DNA of 19,262 nucleotides from Candidatus Acetothermia bacterium (GCA_028275195.1 JAPWVC010000012.1:1-19262); one strand, 5' to 3'; positions 6,681 through 14,648 are shown, counted from the stretch's first letter. The notes: generated by a model not told the origin, from the sequence alone. Numbers and translations are program-made.

Positions 6681-7916
6681 TCACCCCCTGAAGAACTGGT
6701 TGAGCCAGCGGATGATCTTAGCGAGGAGGGAGGAGCCCCTCCGCCCGCTCCTCGAGTGGAAGAGGTCGCCCCGCTCCCTTGCCTCAACGGCATACTTCAA
6801 TAATCCAATGGCCACGGCATAGATCGGGCTCTCCACGATGTCCCTTAACCCGTGGATCCCCTGAGGGGTCTTCCCCCGCCGGGCGGGGAGGTTATACCTG
6901 TTCTGGACGAATTCGCAGATCCCATCCAGCAAGGCCGTCCCGCCGGTCAGGACCAGCCCAGCCGGGAGGAGGTCATGGTAGCCAGCGTCCTCGATCTCGC
7001 CCATCGCCATGTCGAAGAGCTCTTCCAGCCTCGGCTCGATGATCTTGGCCAGCTTGCTTTTGGGGATCGACTTCTTCTCGTCCCCGATGGTCGTGATCTC
7101 GATCCGCTCGTCCCCGCTGATCTCATCGACTCGGACCGTCCCTTGCTCCTTCTTGATCCGCTCCGCCTCCTCATAGGGGACCCTCAGCCCGACGGTGATG
7201 TCGTTAGTGATGTGCTCCCCGGCGATAGGGAGGATCTTGGAGAACCAGATGTCCCCACCACGGAAGATAGCGATGTCCGTCGTCCCCCCGCCGATGTCAA
7301 GGAGGGCCACCCCCAGCTCCTTCTCCGCGGAGGTGAGGACGGCATAGCTTGCGGCGAGCGGCTGGAGGACGATGTTCTCGATCCCGATCCCCAGGTTCTG
7401 GACGCACCGGACGATATTGTGGACCGCGGTGATCGCCCCAGTGACGATGTGGACATCGACCTCAAGCCTCATCCCGGTCATCCCGATCGGATCGGTGATC
7501 CCGTCCTGGCCGTCGACGATATACTGTCGTGGGATGACATGGATCAATTGGCTGTCCGGCGGGATCTGGATCGCCTGGGCCGTCTCCAAAACCCGGCGGA
7601 CATCCTCGCGGGTGATGATCCGATTATCACGGGTGATTGAGACCGTCCCGGAGTTGTTGAACGACCTGATGTGCTTCCCGGCGATCCCGACAGAGACGGA
7701 CTGGATCTTGACATCGGCCATCTTCTCCGCCTGCTCCACCGCCCGGCGGATCGAGGCGGTCGTCTCGCCGATGTCCACCACCACGCCCTTCTCTAGGCCA
7801 CGGGAGTGGGCAAGACCACGGCCGATGATCTCGATCGCCCCTCCCTCGAGGACATTCCCGACCAGGGCCGCGACTTTCGTCGTCCCGATGTCAAGGCCGA
7901 CTACTAGTTCCCCCAT
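6681..7916 (-). CDS. ftsA: Cell division protein FtsA (actin-like membrane tether for FtsZ)
   Basis: 411 residues of the actin/Hsp70 ATPase superfamily. Phosphate-1 motif GLDIGTTK is at 7-14, phosphate-2 motif LLDIGGGTTD at 205-214 and adenosine motif LVLTGGTALLDG at 321-332. The region between about 84 and 160 corresponds to the FtsA-specific 1C (SHS2) domain. The C-terminus LLAKIIRWLNQFF (397-409) is an amphipathic helix, the membrane-targeting sequence by which FtsA attaches the Z-ring to the inner membrane. ATG at 7916 follows GGTGGTGA, a Shine-Dalgarno variant like that of ftsZ. It is followed by ftsZ with 6 nt between, the standard pairing. Confidence 0.97.
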   Translation of the reverse strand: MGELVVGLDIGTTKVAALVGNVLEGGAIEIIGRGLAHSRGLEKGVVVDIGETTASIRRAVEQAEKMADVKIQSVSVGIAGKHIRSFNNSGTVSITRDNRIITREDVRRVLETAQAIQIPPDSQLIHVIPRQYIVDGQDGITDPIGMTGMRLEVDVHIVTGAITAVHNIVRCVQNLGIGIENIVLQPLAASYAVLTSAEKELGVALLDIGGGTTDIAIFRGGDIWFSKILPIAGEHITNDITVGLRVPYEEAERIKKEQGTVRVDEISGDERIEITTIGDEKKSIPKSKLAKIIEPRLEELFDMAMGEIEDAGYHDLLPAGLVLTGGTALLDGICEFVQNRYNLPARRGKTPQGIHGLRDIVESPIYAVAIGLLKYAVEARERGDLFHSRSGRRGSSLLAKIIRWLNQFFRG

Positions 7917-7978
7917 CCCCTCTCACCACCCTTAAGAGAATCATTCCTCTCGATCCACCTCTTCGCGGTCCCCCTTCC

Positions 7979-8695
7979 TCATCGGGGCCGCAGGACCACG
8001 TCCCCAAATCTTAAATCGATATAAGAATAATTACTCCCTTTGAGCGCTGTCAACAGCCGCTGGAGGAGCTGAAGCCGCTCCCCCAAGCCCTCGAGGTCCA
8101 AGAAGACACGGAAGCCAGCCCGGGCCTGGAGGACCAGCTCTGGGGAGCGCGGCTCGAGCTGGAAGGAGGTGAACCCGGCCAGGAATTGCTCACCCATTCC
8201 AAGGAGGGCCTGCAAAGCCTCGAGGCTCCTCTCATCGAGCCGCTGCCAGCCCTGGGGGGTCTTGAGCACCTTCACCCCGCTGAGGAGCGGGCCGGCTGCC
8301 TCCGGCCCGGCCCGCTCGAGGAGGTAGCCGTCCCGATCGACCCAGTAGCGCTCTTCCCCCAGGGCAATGAGGAGCGCAGGCTTCCGCTCCTCAAGCTGGA
8401 CTATGATCCGCGAAGGGAGGGCCCGCCGGACTCGGGCCTCGCGGACCCAGAGGAGCCCAAGCAGAGCACGGCGTGCCCGCCCGACCTCGGCGGTGAAGAT
8501 GTTTCCCCCTACTCTTATCCCGATCAACTCTTTCACCCTCTCGGGTGGGACCCTCTCACCACCCTCGACTATAATCTCTCTCACCCGGAAGAGGCCACTC
8601 CCCAGGAAGGTCCAGCCCAGCAGGGCCAAGAGGCCGATCACCCCCAGGAAGATCAGCCGCTTCTTCAAGCCTTTCGCTCTCCTCTCACCCCTCAA
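7979..8695 (-). CDS. ftsQ: Cell division protein FtsQ/DivIB
   Basis: A 238-residue bitopic membrane protein with a basic cytosolic N-terminus (RGERRAKGLKKR), one transmembrane helix (about 13-32, LIFLGVIGLLALLGWTFL), a POTRA domain (about 36-105, FRVREIIVEGGERVPPERVK) and the FtsQ beta domain ending in SYIDLRFGDVVLRPR. FtsQ scaffolds the FtsB/FtsL subcomplex in the divisome. The TTG at 8695 begins 2 nt after the murB stop but lacks a nearby Shine-Dalgarno. A second in-frame TTG at 8668 (start of LKKRLIFLGV) has AGGAG 10 nt upstream and is a real alternative. Position between murB and ftsA fits the canonical dcw order. Confidence 0.9.
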   Translation of the reverse strand: MRGERRAKGLKKRLIFLGVIGLLALLGWTFLGSGLFRVREIIVEGGERVPPERVKELIGIRVGGNIFTAEVGRARRALLGLLWVREARVRRALPSRIIVQLEERKPALLIALGEERYWVDRDGYLLERAGPEAAGPLLSGVKVLKTPQGWQRLDERSLEALQALLGMGEQFLAGFTSFQLEPRSPELVLQARAGFRVFLDLEGLGERLQLLQRLLTALKGSNYSYIDLRFGDVVLRPR

Positions 8696-8697
8696 CT

Positions 8698-9600
8698 TCA
8701 GTTGGAGATTACCTCGAGCTCCATCTCCAGCTCTACTCCGAACTCCTTATACACTCGCTCGCGGACCAGTTCAATCAGCCGGAGGACATCGGCGGCCCGC
8801 GCACCCCCCTCATTGACGATGAAGTTAGCATGGACGGTGGAGATCGCAGCTCCCCCGATCCGGAAGCCCTTCAGCCCCGCCCGCTCGATCAGTCGCCCGG
8901 CGTAGTCCCCGGGGGGATTCCGGAAGACGCAGCCGGGGGAGGGTTGCCCCAGCGGCTGACGCCTCCGCCGGGCCCGGAGCTCCTCCAGGTCCCACTCCCG
9001 ATGGTTCCCCACGGCGAATTCTGCCCCGAAGATGACCAGCCTTTCCCGCTGGAACCGGCTCTCCCGGTAGCCGAACTCGCACTCCTCCTTGGTGAAGGCC
9101 ACTTCTTCACCCCGCTCATCGATGGCGTAGACTCGCTTCACTAGGTCTCCGATCGCCCCTTCGGGGATCCCGGCGTTCATGACGAGCGAGCCCCCGACTG
9201 CCCCGGGGATCCCGACGAGGAAGTCGAAATCGTTCAAGCCATGAGAGTGGAGGAAATGGATCAATTCCCCGAGGCTCTCCCCCGCCTGGACCCTCAAGAT
9301 CCCTCGGGAATGGTCTAATTCCTTCCCTTTCATCCCCGGGCCGACCTGGATCACCACTCCAGGATAGCCCTCATCGGGGAAGAGGATGTTCGTCCCATTC
9401 CCCATCGCCACCCAGGGGAGATCTTCCTCCTGAGCGAAGGAGAGGCACTCCTTGATGTCTTCCACCGCTTGGGGTCTCACGAAGTAGCGCGCTTCACCTC
9501 CCACCCGCAGCGAGCTGTGCAAGGACAGCTTTTCGTTAAACTTTACCACACCTCTCACCCTCTTGTCAAGCCCCCGCCTCGCGCCCCTTGAGTTCCTCAT
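8698..9600 (-). CDS. murB: UDP-N-acetylenolpyruvoylglucosamine reductase MurB
   Basis: A 300-residue FAD enzyme reducing UDP-GlcNAc-enolpyruvate to UDP-MurNAc with NADPH in the cytosol. FAD-domain blocks: LRVGGEARYFV (31-41), GNGTNILF (67-74) and GIPGAVGGSLVMNAG (130-144). Substrate-domain blocks: FGYRESRF (176-183), GCVFRNPPGDYAGRLIE (223-239), STVHANFIVN (254-263) and the closing VELEMELEV with the probable catalytic Glu near 294. The residue aligned with the usual proton-donor Ser before the FRNP block is Cys224. It resembles type II MurB. ATG at 9600 has AGGAGGTG 5 nt upstream and lies 11 nt after the murC stop. An in-frame GTG at 9549 is a weaker alternative. Confidence 0.94.
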   Translation of the reverse strand: MRNSRGARRGLDKRVRGVVKFNEKLSLHSSLRVGGEARYFVRPQAVEDIKECLSFAQEEDLPWVAMGNGTNILFPDEGYPGVVIQVGPGMKGKELDHSRGILRVQAGESLGELIHFLHSHGLNDFDFLVGIPGAVGGSLVMNAGIPEGAIGDLVKRVYAIDERGEEVAFTKEECEFGYRESRFQRERLVIFGAEFAVGNHREWDLEELRARRRRQPLGQPSPGCVFRNPPGDYAGRLIERAGLKGFRIGGAAISTVHANFIVNEGGARAADVLRLIELVRERVYKEFGVELEMELEVISN

Positions 9601-9611
9601 CGCCCCACCTC

Positions 9612-10961
9612 CTATCTCTTCTCCAGGCTGGAAGCGAGCCGGTGGCTCACCTCCCACAAGTCGCCAGCACCGAAGCTGATGAGGAAGTCCCCGGGCCGGA
9701 GCTCGTCCCGGAGGAGAGCGATGATCTCCTCCTTATCGGGGATGTAATCGACCCTCTTCCCCTCCTGGCGGAGGGCCCGGACGAGCCGGGTAGCATCGAC
9801 ACCAGGGATCGGGGATTCCCCGGCTGGATAGATCTCAGTGACGATCACGCGGTCGACGAGCCCGAAGGAGTGGGCGAAGTCGATGTCCCGCACTCGGGAG
9901 AAGCGGTGAGGCTGGAAGAGCGCGATCACCCGCTTGGGCCGCCAGCCCTCGCGAATCGCCAGGAGGTTGGCCTCGATCTCCTCGGGGAGATGTGCGTAGT
10001 CATCGATGATCACTACCTGATCGTTGTGAAGGACCTGGAACCGCCGCTCGGGGAGGGTAAAGTCCCGGATGGCCTGGGCCATCTTTTCGAGCTCTAGGCC
10101 GACCGCCCAGCCCGCGAGCATCGCCGCTAGGGCGTTCGCGACATTATGCCGTCCGGGGGCAGGGAGGAGGACCTCATTCAGCTCCTCGCCGCGGAAGACC
10201 AGCCTGAAGTGGGTGGTGAAGCCCTGCTGTTCGAGCTCTTTAGCCATGAGGTCGGCCGGGCGCTCGAGCCCGAAGGTGAGGACCTCTCTCCCTAGTTCCC
10301 CGCGGAGGCGGCGGCTCGGCCCATCATCGCTATTTAGGATCAGCCGCTTGCTCCTCCGGGCGAAGGCACGAAAGGCCCGATAGACCGCCTCCGGGCTGCC
10401 ATAATTATTCAAGTGGTCGATCCCGATGTTAGTGATCACAGCTAGGTCCAATTCCAGCTCGGTGAAGTAACCGTCGCTCTCATCGATCTCGGCCACGAGG
10501 TGCCGGCCCTCGCTCCAGCGGGCGTTCCCTCCGAGGGATGGGCAAGCAGCCCCGATGATAAAGGAAGGGGCGAGCCCCGCGCGGTCGAGGAGGAAAGCGA
10601 GCATTGCCGTGGTCGTGGACTTCCCATTCGTCCCGGCCACACCGAGCGCCTCTCGCTCTTTTAGGAGGCGCTTGAGCATCTCCATCCGGGGGAGGACGGG
10701 CAGGCCCCGCCTCCGAGCGGCCACAAGCTCGACATTCTCCCGCGGGATGGCCGAGGAGAAGACGACTAGCTCCGCGCCGTCGAGGTTCTCCTCCCGATGG
10801 CCGAATGAGACCCTGATCCCGAGGTCCGCCAACTCCGCGGCCCGTCGGCTCCGAGCGATATCCGAGCCAGTCACCTCCCAGCCGCGGGCGTGGAGGACCT
10901 TAGCCAGGCCGCTCATCCCCTCGCCGCCGATGCCGATAAGGTGGACCCTGTTCCCGTTAAT
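9612..10961 (-). CDS. murC: UDP-N-acetylmuramate--L-alanine ligase MurC (probable ATT start)
   Basis: It joins L-alanine to UDP-MurNAc with ATP, the first cytosolic step of stem-peptide synthesis. With the start at 10961 it has 449 residues. The Rossmann loop HLIGIGGEGMSGLAKVL is at about 7-23, the Mur-ligase ATP loop GTNGKST at 110-116, and further central and C-terminal blocks (IDHLNNYGS, LPAPGRHNVANALAA, IIDDYAHLPEEI) follow. The first ATG (10916, overlapping the murG stop as ATGA) would remove the HLIGIGGEG loop, so translation must start upstream. The only candidate is ATT at 10961, 7 nt after GGAGG. No in-frame ATG, GTG or TTG occurs nearby upstream. The gene then overlaps murG by 49 nt. 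Confidence 0.95.
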   Translation of the reverse strand: MNGNRVHLIGIGGEGMSGLAKVLHARGWEVTGSDIARSRRAAELADLGIRVSFGHREENLDGAELVVFSSAIPRENVELVAARRRGLPVLPRMEMLKRLLKEREALGVAGTNGKSTTTAMLAFLLDRAGLAPSFIIGAACPSLGGNARWSEGRHLVAEIDESDGYFTELELDLAVITNIGIDHLNNYGSPEAVYRAFRAFARRSKRLILNSDDGPSRRLRGELGREVLTFGLERPADLMAKELEQQGFTTHFRLVFRGEELNEVLLPAPGRHNVANALAAMLAGWAVGLELEKMAQAIRDFTLPERRFQVLHNDQVVIIDDYAHLPEEIEANLLAIREGWRPKRVIALFQPHRFSRVRDIDFAHSFGLVDRVIVTEIYPAGESPIPGVDATRLVRALRQEGKRVDYIPDKEEIIALLRDELRPGDFLISFGAGDLWEVSHRLASSLEKR

Positions 10962-12055
10962 CTTCGGACCTCCTCGATGAACCTCTCCAGGCCATCCCGC
11001 CTCCCCAGGGCGAGGCTCTTGGCTGCCATCTCCTGGAGCCGTTCCTCCTCCCGGATGAGCCTCCCCGCTAACTCCAGAAGGTCGACCCGCGCGAGCGCCT
11101 CCTCCGGGAGGAGGAGCGCTCCCCCGGCCTGGGCCAAGAATCGGGCATTCTGCTCCTGATGGCCCTCTGCCGCCCCGGGCCAGGGAACGAGGATCGCCGG
11201 CTTCCCCAGGGCCGTTAGTTCCGCTAGAGTGGCCGCACCGGCCCGAGAGACCACCAAGTCCGCGGCCCCGAGCGCCTCCCCGATCCGGTCGAGATACTCG
11301 CGCGTCACGAGCCTTGCATCATTTGCCACCCGCGCCACCGGCCCGTTGGGCCCGGTGATCAGCAGAACTTGGAAATCCTCCCACTGGCCCCGGCCCCGCG
11401 CGCCCAGCACCGCTTGATTGAGCGGGGCCGCGCCCCGCGAGCCACCGAGGACCAGGACCGTCCTCTTCCGTGGATCGAGGCCCAAGCGGGCCTTCAGCTC
11501 CGCCTTGGGGCGAGCGGCAGCCTCGAGGACCTCGGGCCGGAGCGGGACTCCAGTGACCACTACCCGCTTCGGCCTTGCGCGTGAGCGGAAGAGCTCGGCC
11601 GTCCGAGGATAAGCGGTCGCGACGAGGTCGACATGAGGCGCGAGCAAGCGGTTGACGAGCCCGGGGAGGACATTCACCTCCAGGACCACCGTCGGGATCC
11701 GGAAGATGATCCCCCAGAGGAGCGGGGCGAAGGAGGCGAATCCCCCGGTCCCGATGATCACCGTCGGGCGGAACCTTAGGATGATGAATAAGGACTCGAT
11801 GAGGCTGAGGCCGCACTCCAGTAGGGAAGCGAGCCCGGCCAGAGAAGGGCGCCGAGGGAGCCCTCGGCCGTGGATGAGATAGTGCTCGATCCACGGATAG
11901 TTTCTGAGGACACGCCGCTCTAGCTCGCGCCTAGCCCCAATATACCCGAGGCGTTCCGCCCCCCCGGCGCGGTGAGCCCCGCGGAAGCCTTCTAAGATCG
12001 CCAGAGCGGGGTAGAGGTGACCACCGCTCCCACCGCCCGCTACTAAGATCCGCAA
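10913..12055 (-). CDS. murG: UDP-GlcNAc:lipid I GlcNAc transferase MurG
   Basis: A 380-residue GT28, GT-B fold enzyme on the cytosolic membrane face that converts lipid I to lipid II. N-terminal glycine loop GGGSGGHLYPALAI (7-20), GTGGFASFAPL as the second G-loop, LGGSRGAAPLNQAV as the third, and the UDP-GlcNAc site VSRAGAATLAELTALGKP followed by PWPGAAEGHQEQNA. TTG at 12055 is preceded by GGGAGG with 5 nt spacing and starts exactly at the expected MRILVAGGGSGGH. It overlaps ftsW by 125 nt upstream and murC by 49 nt downstream, so all three are likely translated from one message. Confidence 0.96.
   Translation of the reverse strand: MRILVAGGGSGGHLYPALAILEGFRGAHRAGGAERLGYIGARRELERRVLRNYPWIEHYLIHGRGLPRRPSLAGLASLLECGLSLIESLFIILRFRPTVIIGTGGFASFAPLLWGIIFRIPTVVLEVNVLPGLVNRLLAPHVDLVATAYPRTAELFRSRARPKRVVVTGVPLRPEVLEAAARPKAELKARLGLDPRKRTVLVLGGSRGAAPLNQAVLGARGRGQWEDFQVLLITGPNGPVARVANDARLVTREYLDRIGEALGAADLVVSRAGAATLAELTALGKPAILVPWPGAAEGHQEQNARFLAQAGGALLLPEEALARVDLLELAGRLIREEERLQEMAAKSLALGRRDGLERFIEEVRRLTGTGSTLSASAARG
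10959..10975 (-). promoter_or_regulatory. Ribosome-binding site and ATT start codon of murC
   Basis: Inside the 3' end of murG the minus strand reads GAGGAGG, then TCCGAAG, then ATT. The 7-nt spacing is ideal, and ATT opens the frame that encodes the conserved MurC N-terminal glycine loop. ATT is a rare start codon whose use in Escherichia coli infC is known to be sensitive to initiation factor IF3. Motif and frame are seen directly; use as a start is inferred. Confidence 0.6.
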
Positions 12056-13145
12056 ATTCTCCTCCCTTTCCTTGCTTGGAGATGTTGAGCAAGATCCCTA
12101 CCATCCCAAGAGAGACGATCAAGCTCGACCCGCCATAGCTGATGAACGGGAGGGTCAAGCCAGTGACCGGCAAGATCCCCGCTGCCACCCCGAGGTGGAC
12201 GACCACCTGGAGGCCGATGGTGAAGAGGAGGCCCGCCCCGAGGAGGAAGCCGAACTGGTCCGGGGCTCGCCTGAGGATCAAGAACCCTCGGTAGATGAAG
12301 AGCCCGAAGAGCAGGAGCAGTAAGAGGCTACCGAGGAGGCCCAGCTCCTCACCTGCGACGGAGGCGATGAAGTCGTTATGGGCCGAGGGGAGGTAGAGGA
12401 GCTTCTCCCGCCCCTCCCCCAGCCCCCGCCCGAAGGGCCCTCCAGAGCCGATCGCCACGAGCGATTGGAGGAGCTGATAGCCCTTGTCTTGGCCATACTT
12501 GAGGGGGTCCAAGAAGGAGATGATCCGCTCCCAGCGGTAGGGGGCCGTGCGTATGAAAAGATACATTAAGGGGAGGCCGGCGAGGAGACAGAGGGCGAGA
12601 TGGGCGGGCCGGGCCCCGCCGATGAAGAGCATGAAGAGGACGATCGCCCCATAGATTAGGGCCATCTCGAAGTCCGGTTGGAGGAGCACCAGCCCCGCAG
12701 CGAGCCCGAGGATAATAAGGTAGGGGAGGACCCCCAGGAAGAAGTCGTGCAATTGCTCCCCGCGGCGGGTGATCGAGGAAGCAAGATAAATGGTGAGTGT
12801 CAGCTTGAGCAGCTCCGCTGGCTGGAGCTGGAGCGGCCCGAGAGCGAGCCACCGCCCGCCTCGGGAGACCCCGGGGACCAGGGCGAGCAGGGCCAGTCCG
12901 AGCGACCCGAGGAGCAGAAGGCCCGCCAACTCCTCGAGATGGTGGTAGTCGAATCGGCTGAGGAAGAGCATCAGTGCGAGCCCGACTCCAGCGGCGATGA
13001 GCTGCTTCTTCAAGAGGTAGGCGGGGTCGTCGAAGTATTTCGCAGAGAAGTAATAGCTCGCGCTGTAGACGAGGACGAGGCCGAGGAGGAGGAGCGCGAT
13101 CGTAGCGAAGAGGAGCCCGAAGTCAATGGGTTTCCGGCCCGTCAT
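11931..13145 (-). CDS. ftsW: SEDS peptidoglycan glycosyltransferase FtsW
   Basis: 404 residues with about ten transmembrane helices. It is the septal lipid II polymerase that works with a class b PBP. SEDS marks: FLDPLKYGQDKGYQLLQSLVA (211-231), GRGLGEGREKLLYLP, AHNDFIASVAGEELG with the essential Asp at 258 (the motif is usually HTDF; here Asn replaces Thr), and PVTGLTLPFISYGGSSL (326-342). ATG at 13145 follows GGAGGTG. The family normally ends soon after LLNISKQG. Here about 41 extra Arg/Gly/Pro-rich residues (364-404) are read from the start of murG in another frame, so the ancestral stop may have been lost. Called FtsW rather than RodA mainly from its dcw position. Confidence 0.95.
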   Translation of the reverse strand: MTGRKPIDFGLLFATIALLLLGLVLVYSASYYFSAKYFDDPAYLLKKQLIAAGVGLALMLFLSRFDYHHLEELAGLLLLGSLGLALLALVPGVSRGGRWLALGPLQLQPAELLKLTLTIYLASSITRRGEQLHDFFLGVLPYLIILGLAAGLVLLQPDFEMALIYGAIVLFMLFIGGARPAHLALCLLAGLPLMYLFIRTAPYRWERIISFLDPLKYGQDKGYQLLQSLVAIGSGGPFGRGLGEGREKLLYLPSAHNDFIASVAGEELGLLGSLLLLLLFGLFIYRGFLILRRAPDQFGFLLGAGLLFTIGLQVVVHLGVAAGILPVTGLTLPFISYGGSSLIVSLGMVGILLNISKQGKGGEFADLSSGRWERWSPLPRSGDLRRLPRGSPRRGGGTPRVYWG

Positions 13146-13273
13146 CCTCGACCACCTCCGCGCTGCTGTCCATAGAGATTGCGTTGCAGGAGCGAGATCG
13201 TTTTAGCCCAGGGAGTCCCTTGGAAGAAGGACGGGCTTCTTTGGGCCCGGGCGAGTTCGTCCTCGGGGGCCAT
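13142..13273 (-). CDS. Possible small ORF between murD and ftsW
   Basis: A 43-codon frame in the roughly 240-nt gap between murD and ftsW. It starts with ATG at 13273 (AGGA 8 nt upstream) and its TGA overlaps the ftsW ATG as ATGA. The same frame stays open back to the murD stop, and an in-frame GTG at 13297 would add eight residues. The product begins MAPEDELARAQRSPSFFQ, continues PWAKTISLLQRNLYG and ends Gly/Arg-rich. It is soluble, lacks the transmembrane helix expected of FtsL, and matches no family I recognise. For a real gene: the ATGA coupling and the ribosome-binding site. Against: no recognised homology, short length, and a GC-rich genome in which open frames arise by chance. Confidence 0.3.
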   Translation of the reverse strand: MAPEDELARAQRSPSFFQGTPWAKTISLLQRNLYGQQRGGGRG

Positions 13274-13385
13274 CCCAGTTGTCCTCATGCCTTGCACGGC
13301 CAGACTGGGCCTGCCCTTGCCGCCCCGCGGTGGGAGGGAGGTCCTCTTGGAGCAGTGCCGCAGCTCCTCCAGGGCTGGTGGAGCC

Positions 13386-14648
13386 TCAGAATGTTAAAGC
13401 TAGCTTGGCCTGTCTAACTGCTTGCTGGAAGGCCTCACCCCGGGCGGCGTAGTCGGCGAACATGTCGAAGCTGGCGCAGGCCGGCGAGAGAAGACAGACC
13501 TCATGGCCCAGCTCGAGGGCCAGCCGGACGGCCTCGCGAAGATCTTTGACGAAATGGAATCCTCGGTGGCCGACTCGCTCGAGCTCCCTGGCGAGCTCGG
13601 GGGCAGCCTCGCCGATCAAGAGGGCCGTGATCTCCCGCTCCTTGACCGCTTTCGCTAGGGGGGCGAAGCTCTCGCCCTTGGCCCGCCCGCCGAGGATCAG
13701 GGTCAGCCTGGAATCGGGGAAAGAAGAGATTGCGGCCAGCGCGGCTAGGACATTCGTGGCCTTGGAGTCGTCGTAGAACCTGACGCCATCGACTTCGGCT
13801 ATAAACTCCAGCCGATGCGGCAGCGCCAGGGCCTTCTCTAGATCGACCTTGGAGAGATCTATCCCTGGCTCGACCAATCTAGCGGCGCACAAGGCCGCGG
13901 CCAGGTCCTCCCGCAGGTGGGGGAAGAGGCCCTCGACCTGGATTTCAGAGAAGCTCAGCAGGCGGGGCCTGAGCCTGGGGAGCCTCGGCAGGAGCGAGCG
14001 GTGGACGATCGCGAAGTCCTCCTCGGTCTGGTTCGAGAAGATCCGGCACTTGATCTTGAAGTAATTCTCTAAACCGCCGTGCCGCTCAAGGTGGTCCGGG
14101 GCGAAGTTGAGGAAGAGGCTGATCCAGGGATGGAAATCCACGATCGACTCTAGCTGGAAGCTGCTCACCTCCAGGACCACGATCGTCCCCTCATCGATCC
14201 GCTCGAGCTCATTGCCCAGAGGGGTGCCGATGTTCCCGGCCACCACGGCCTTATAGTCATGGGCGCGGAGGAGCTCGCCGATGAGTTTGGCGGTCGTGGA
14301 CTTCCCCTTCGTCCCGGTGACGGCCAGGATCTTCCTGCTCTTGCAGAAGCGGTAGGCCAGCTCCAGCTCGCCGATGGTGGGGATCCCCCTCCCTCGGGCT
14401 TCCTTCAGGATCGGGAGATCGAAGGGGACCCCGGGGGAGAGGACGATCAATTCGCTTTCCAAGATCCGGTGAGTATGGCCACCTTCTTCGTAGTCGATCC
14501 CCAGGGCCTCCAGCTCTTCTCTGGCCTGCGGCGGGAGCGAATGATGGTCGCTGAGGAAGACCCTCGCGCCCTGCTTATGCAGGAGGCGTGCGGCAGCCAG
14601 CCCGCTCCGCCCCGCTCCGAGGACTGCTACACATCTCGAGGCCTTCAA
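13386..14648 (-). CDS. murD: UDP-N-acetylmuramoyl-L-alanine--D-glutamate ligase MurD
   Basis: A 420-residue cytosolic Mur ligase adding D-Glu to UDP-MurNAc-L-Ala. Rossmann-like N-terminal loop VLGAGRSGLAAARLL (9-23), ATP loop GTKGKST (112-118), central block NFAPDHLERHGGLENYFKIK (181-200) with K200 in the position of the carbamylated lysine, and the C-terminal domain with FYDDSKATNV and LILGGRAKGESF. TTG at 14648 is forced by an in-frame TAA two codons upstream. The nearest Shine-Dalgarno-like GAGG is about 17 nt away, so initiation looks weak. Usual upstream neighbours mraY, murE and murF are absent; ftcD sits there instead, 149 nt away. Confidence 0.96.
   Translation of the reverse strand: MKASRCVAVLGAGRSGLAAARLLHKQGARVFLSDHHSLPPQAREELEALGIDYEEGGHTHRILESELIVLSPGVPFDLPILKEARGRGIPTIGELELAYRFCKSRKILAVTGTKGKSTTAKLIGELLRAHDYKAVVAGNIGTPLGNELERIDEGTIVVLEVSSFQLESIVDFHPWISLFLNFAPDHLERHGGLENYFKIKCRIFSNQTEEDFAIVHRSLLPRLPRLRPRLLSFSEIQVEGLFPHLREDLAAALCAARLVEPGIDLSKVDLEKALALPHRLEFIAEVDGVRFYDDSKATNVLAALAAISSFPDSRLTLILGGRAKGESFAPLAKAVKEREITALLIGEAAPELARELERVGHRGFHFVKDLREAVRLALELGHEVCLLSPACASFDMFADYAARGEAFQQAVRQAKLALTF

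Noticed and set aside
5944..6822. Long open frame on the plus strand (about 290 codons) opposite ftsZ and the end of ftsA
   Set aside because: It is the complement of strongly conserved ftsZ/ftsA coding sequence in GC-rich DNA. The product is Ser/Pro/Ile-rich low complexity with no family features.
7917..7978. Tiny ORF and imperfect inverted repeat in the ftsQ-ftsA spacer
   Set aside because: About 16 codons overlapping the ftsA start with poor Shine-Dalgarno spacing, and the repeat has a bulge and almost no loop.
9601..9657. Longer murB start at 9657
   Set aside because: It would overlap the end of murC and put the strong AGGAGGTG ribosome-binding site inside the gene. ATG at 9600 fits better.
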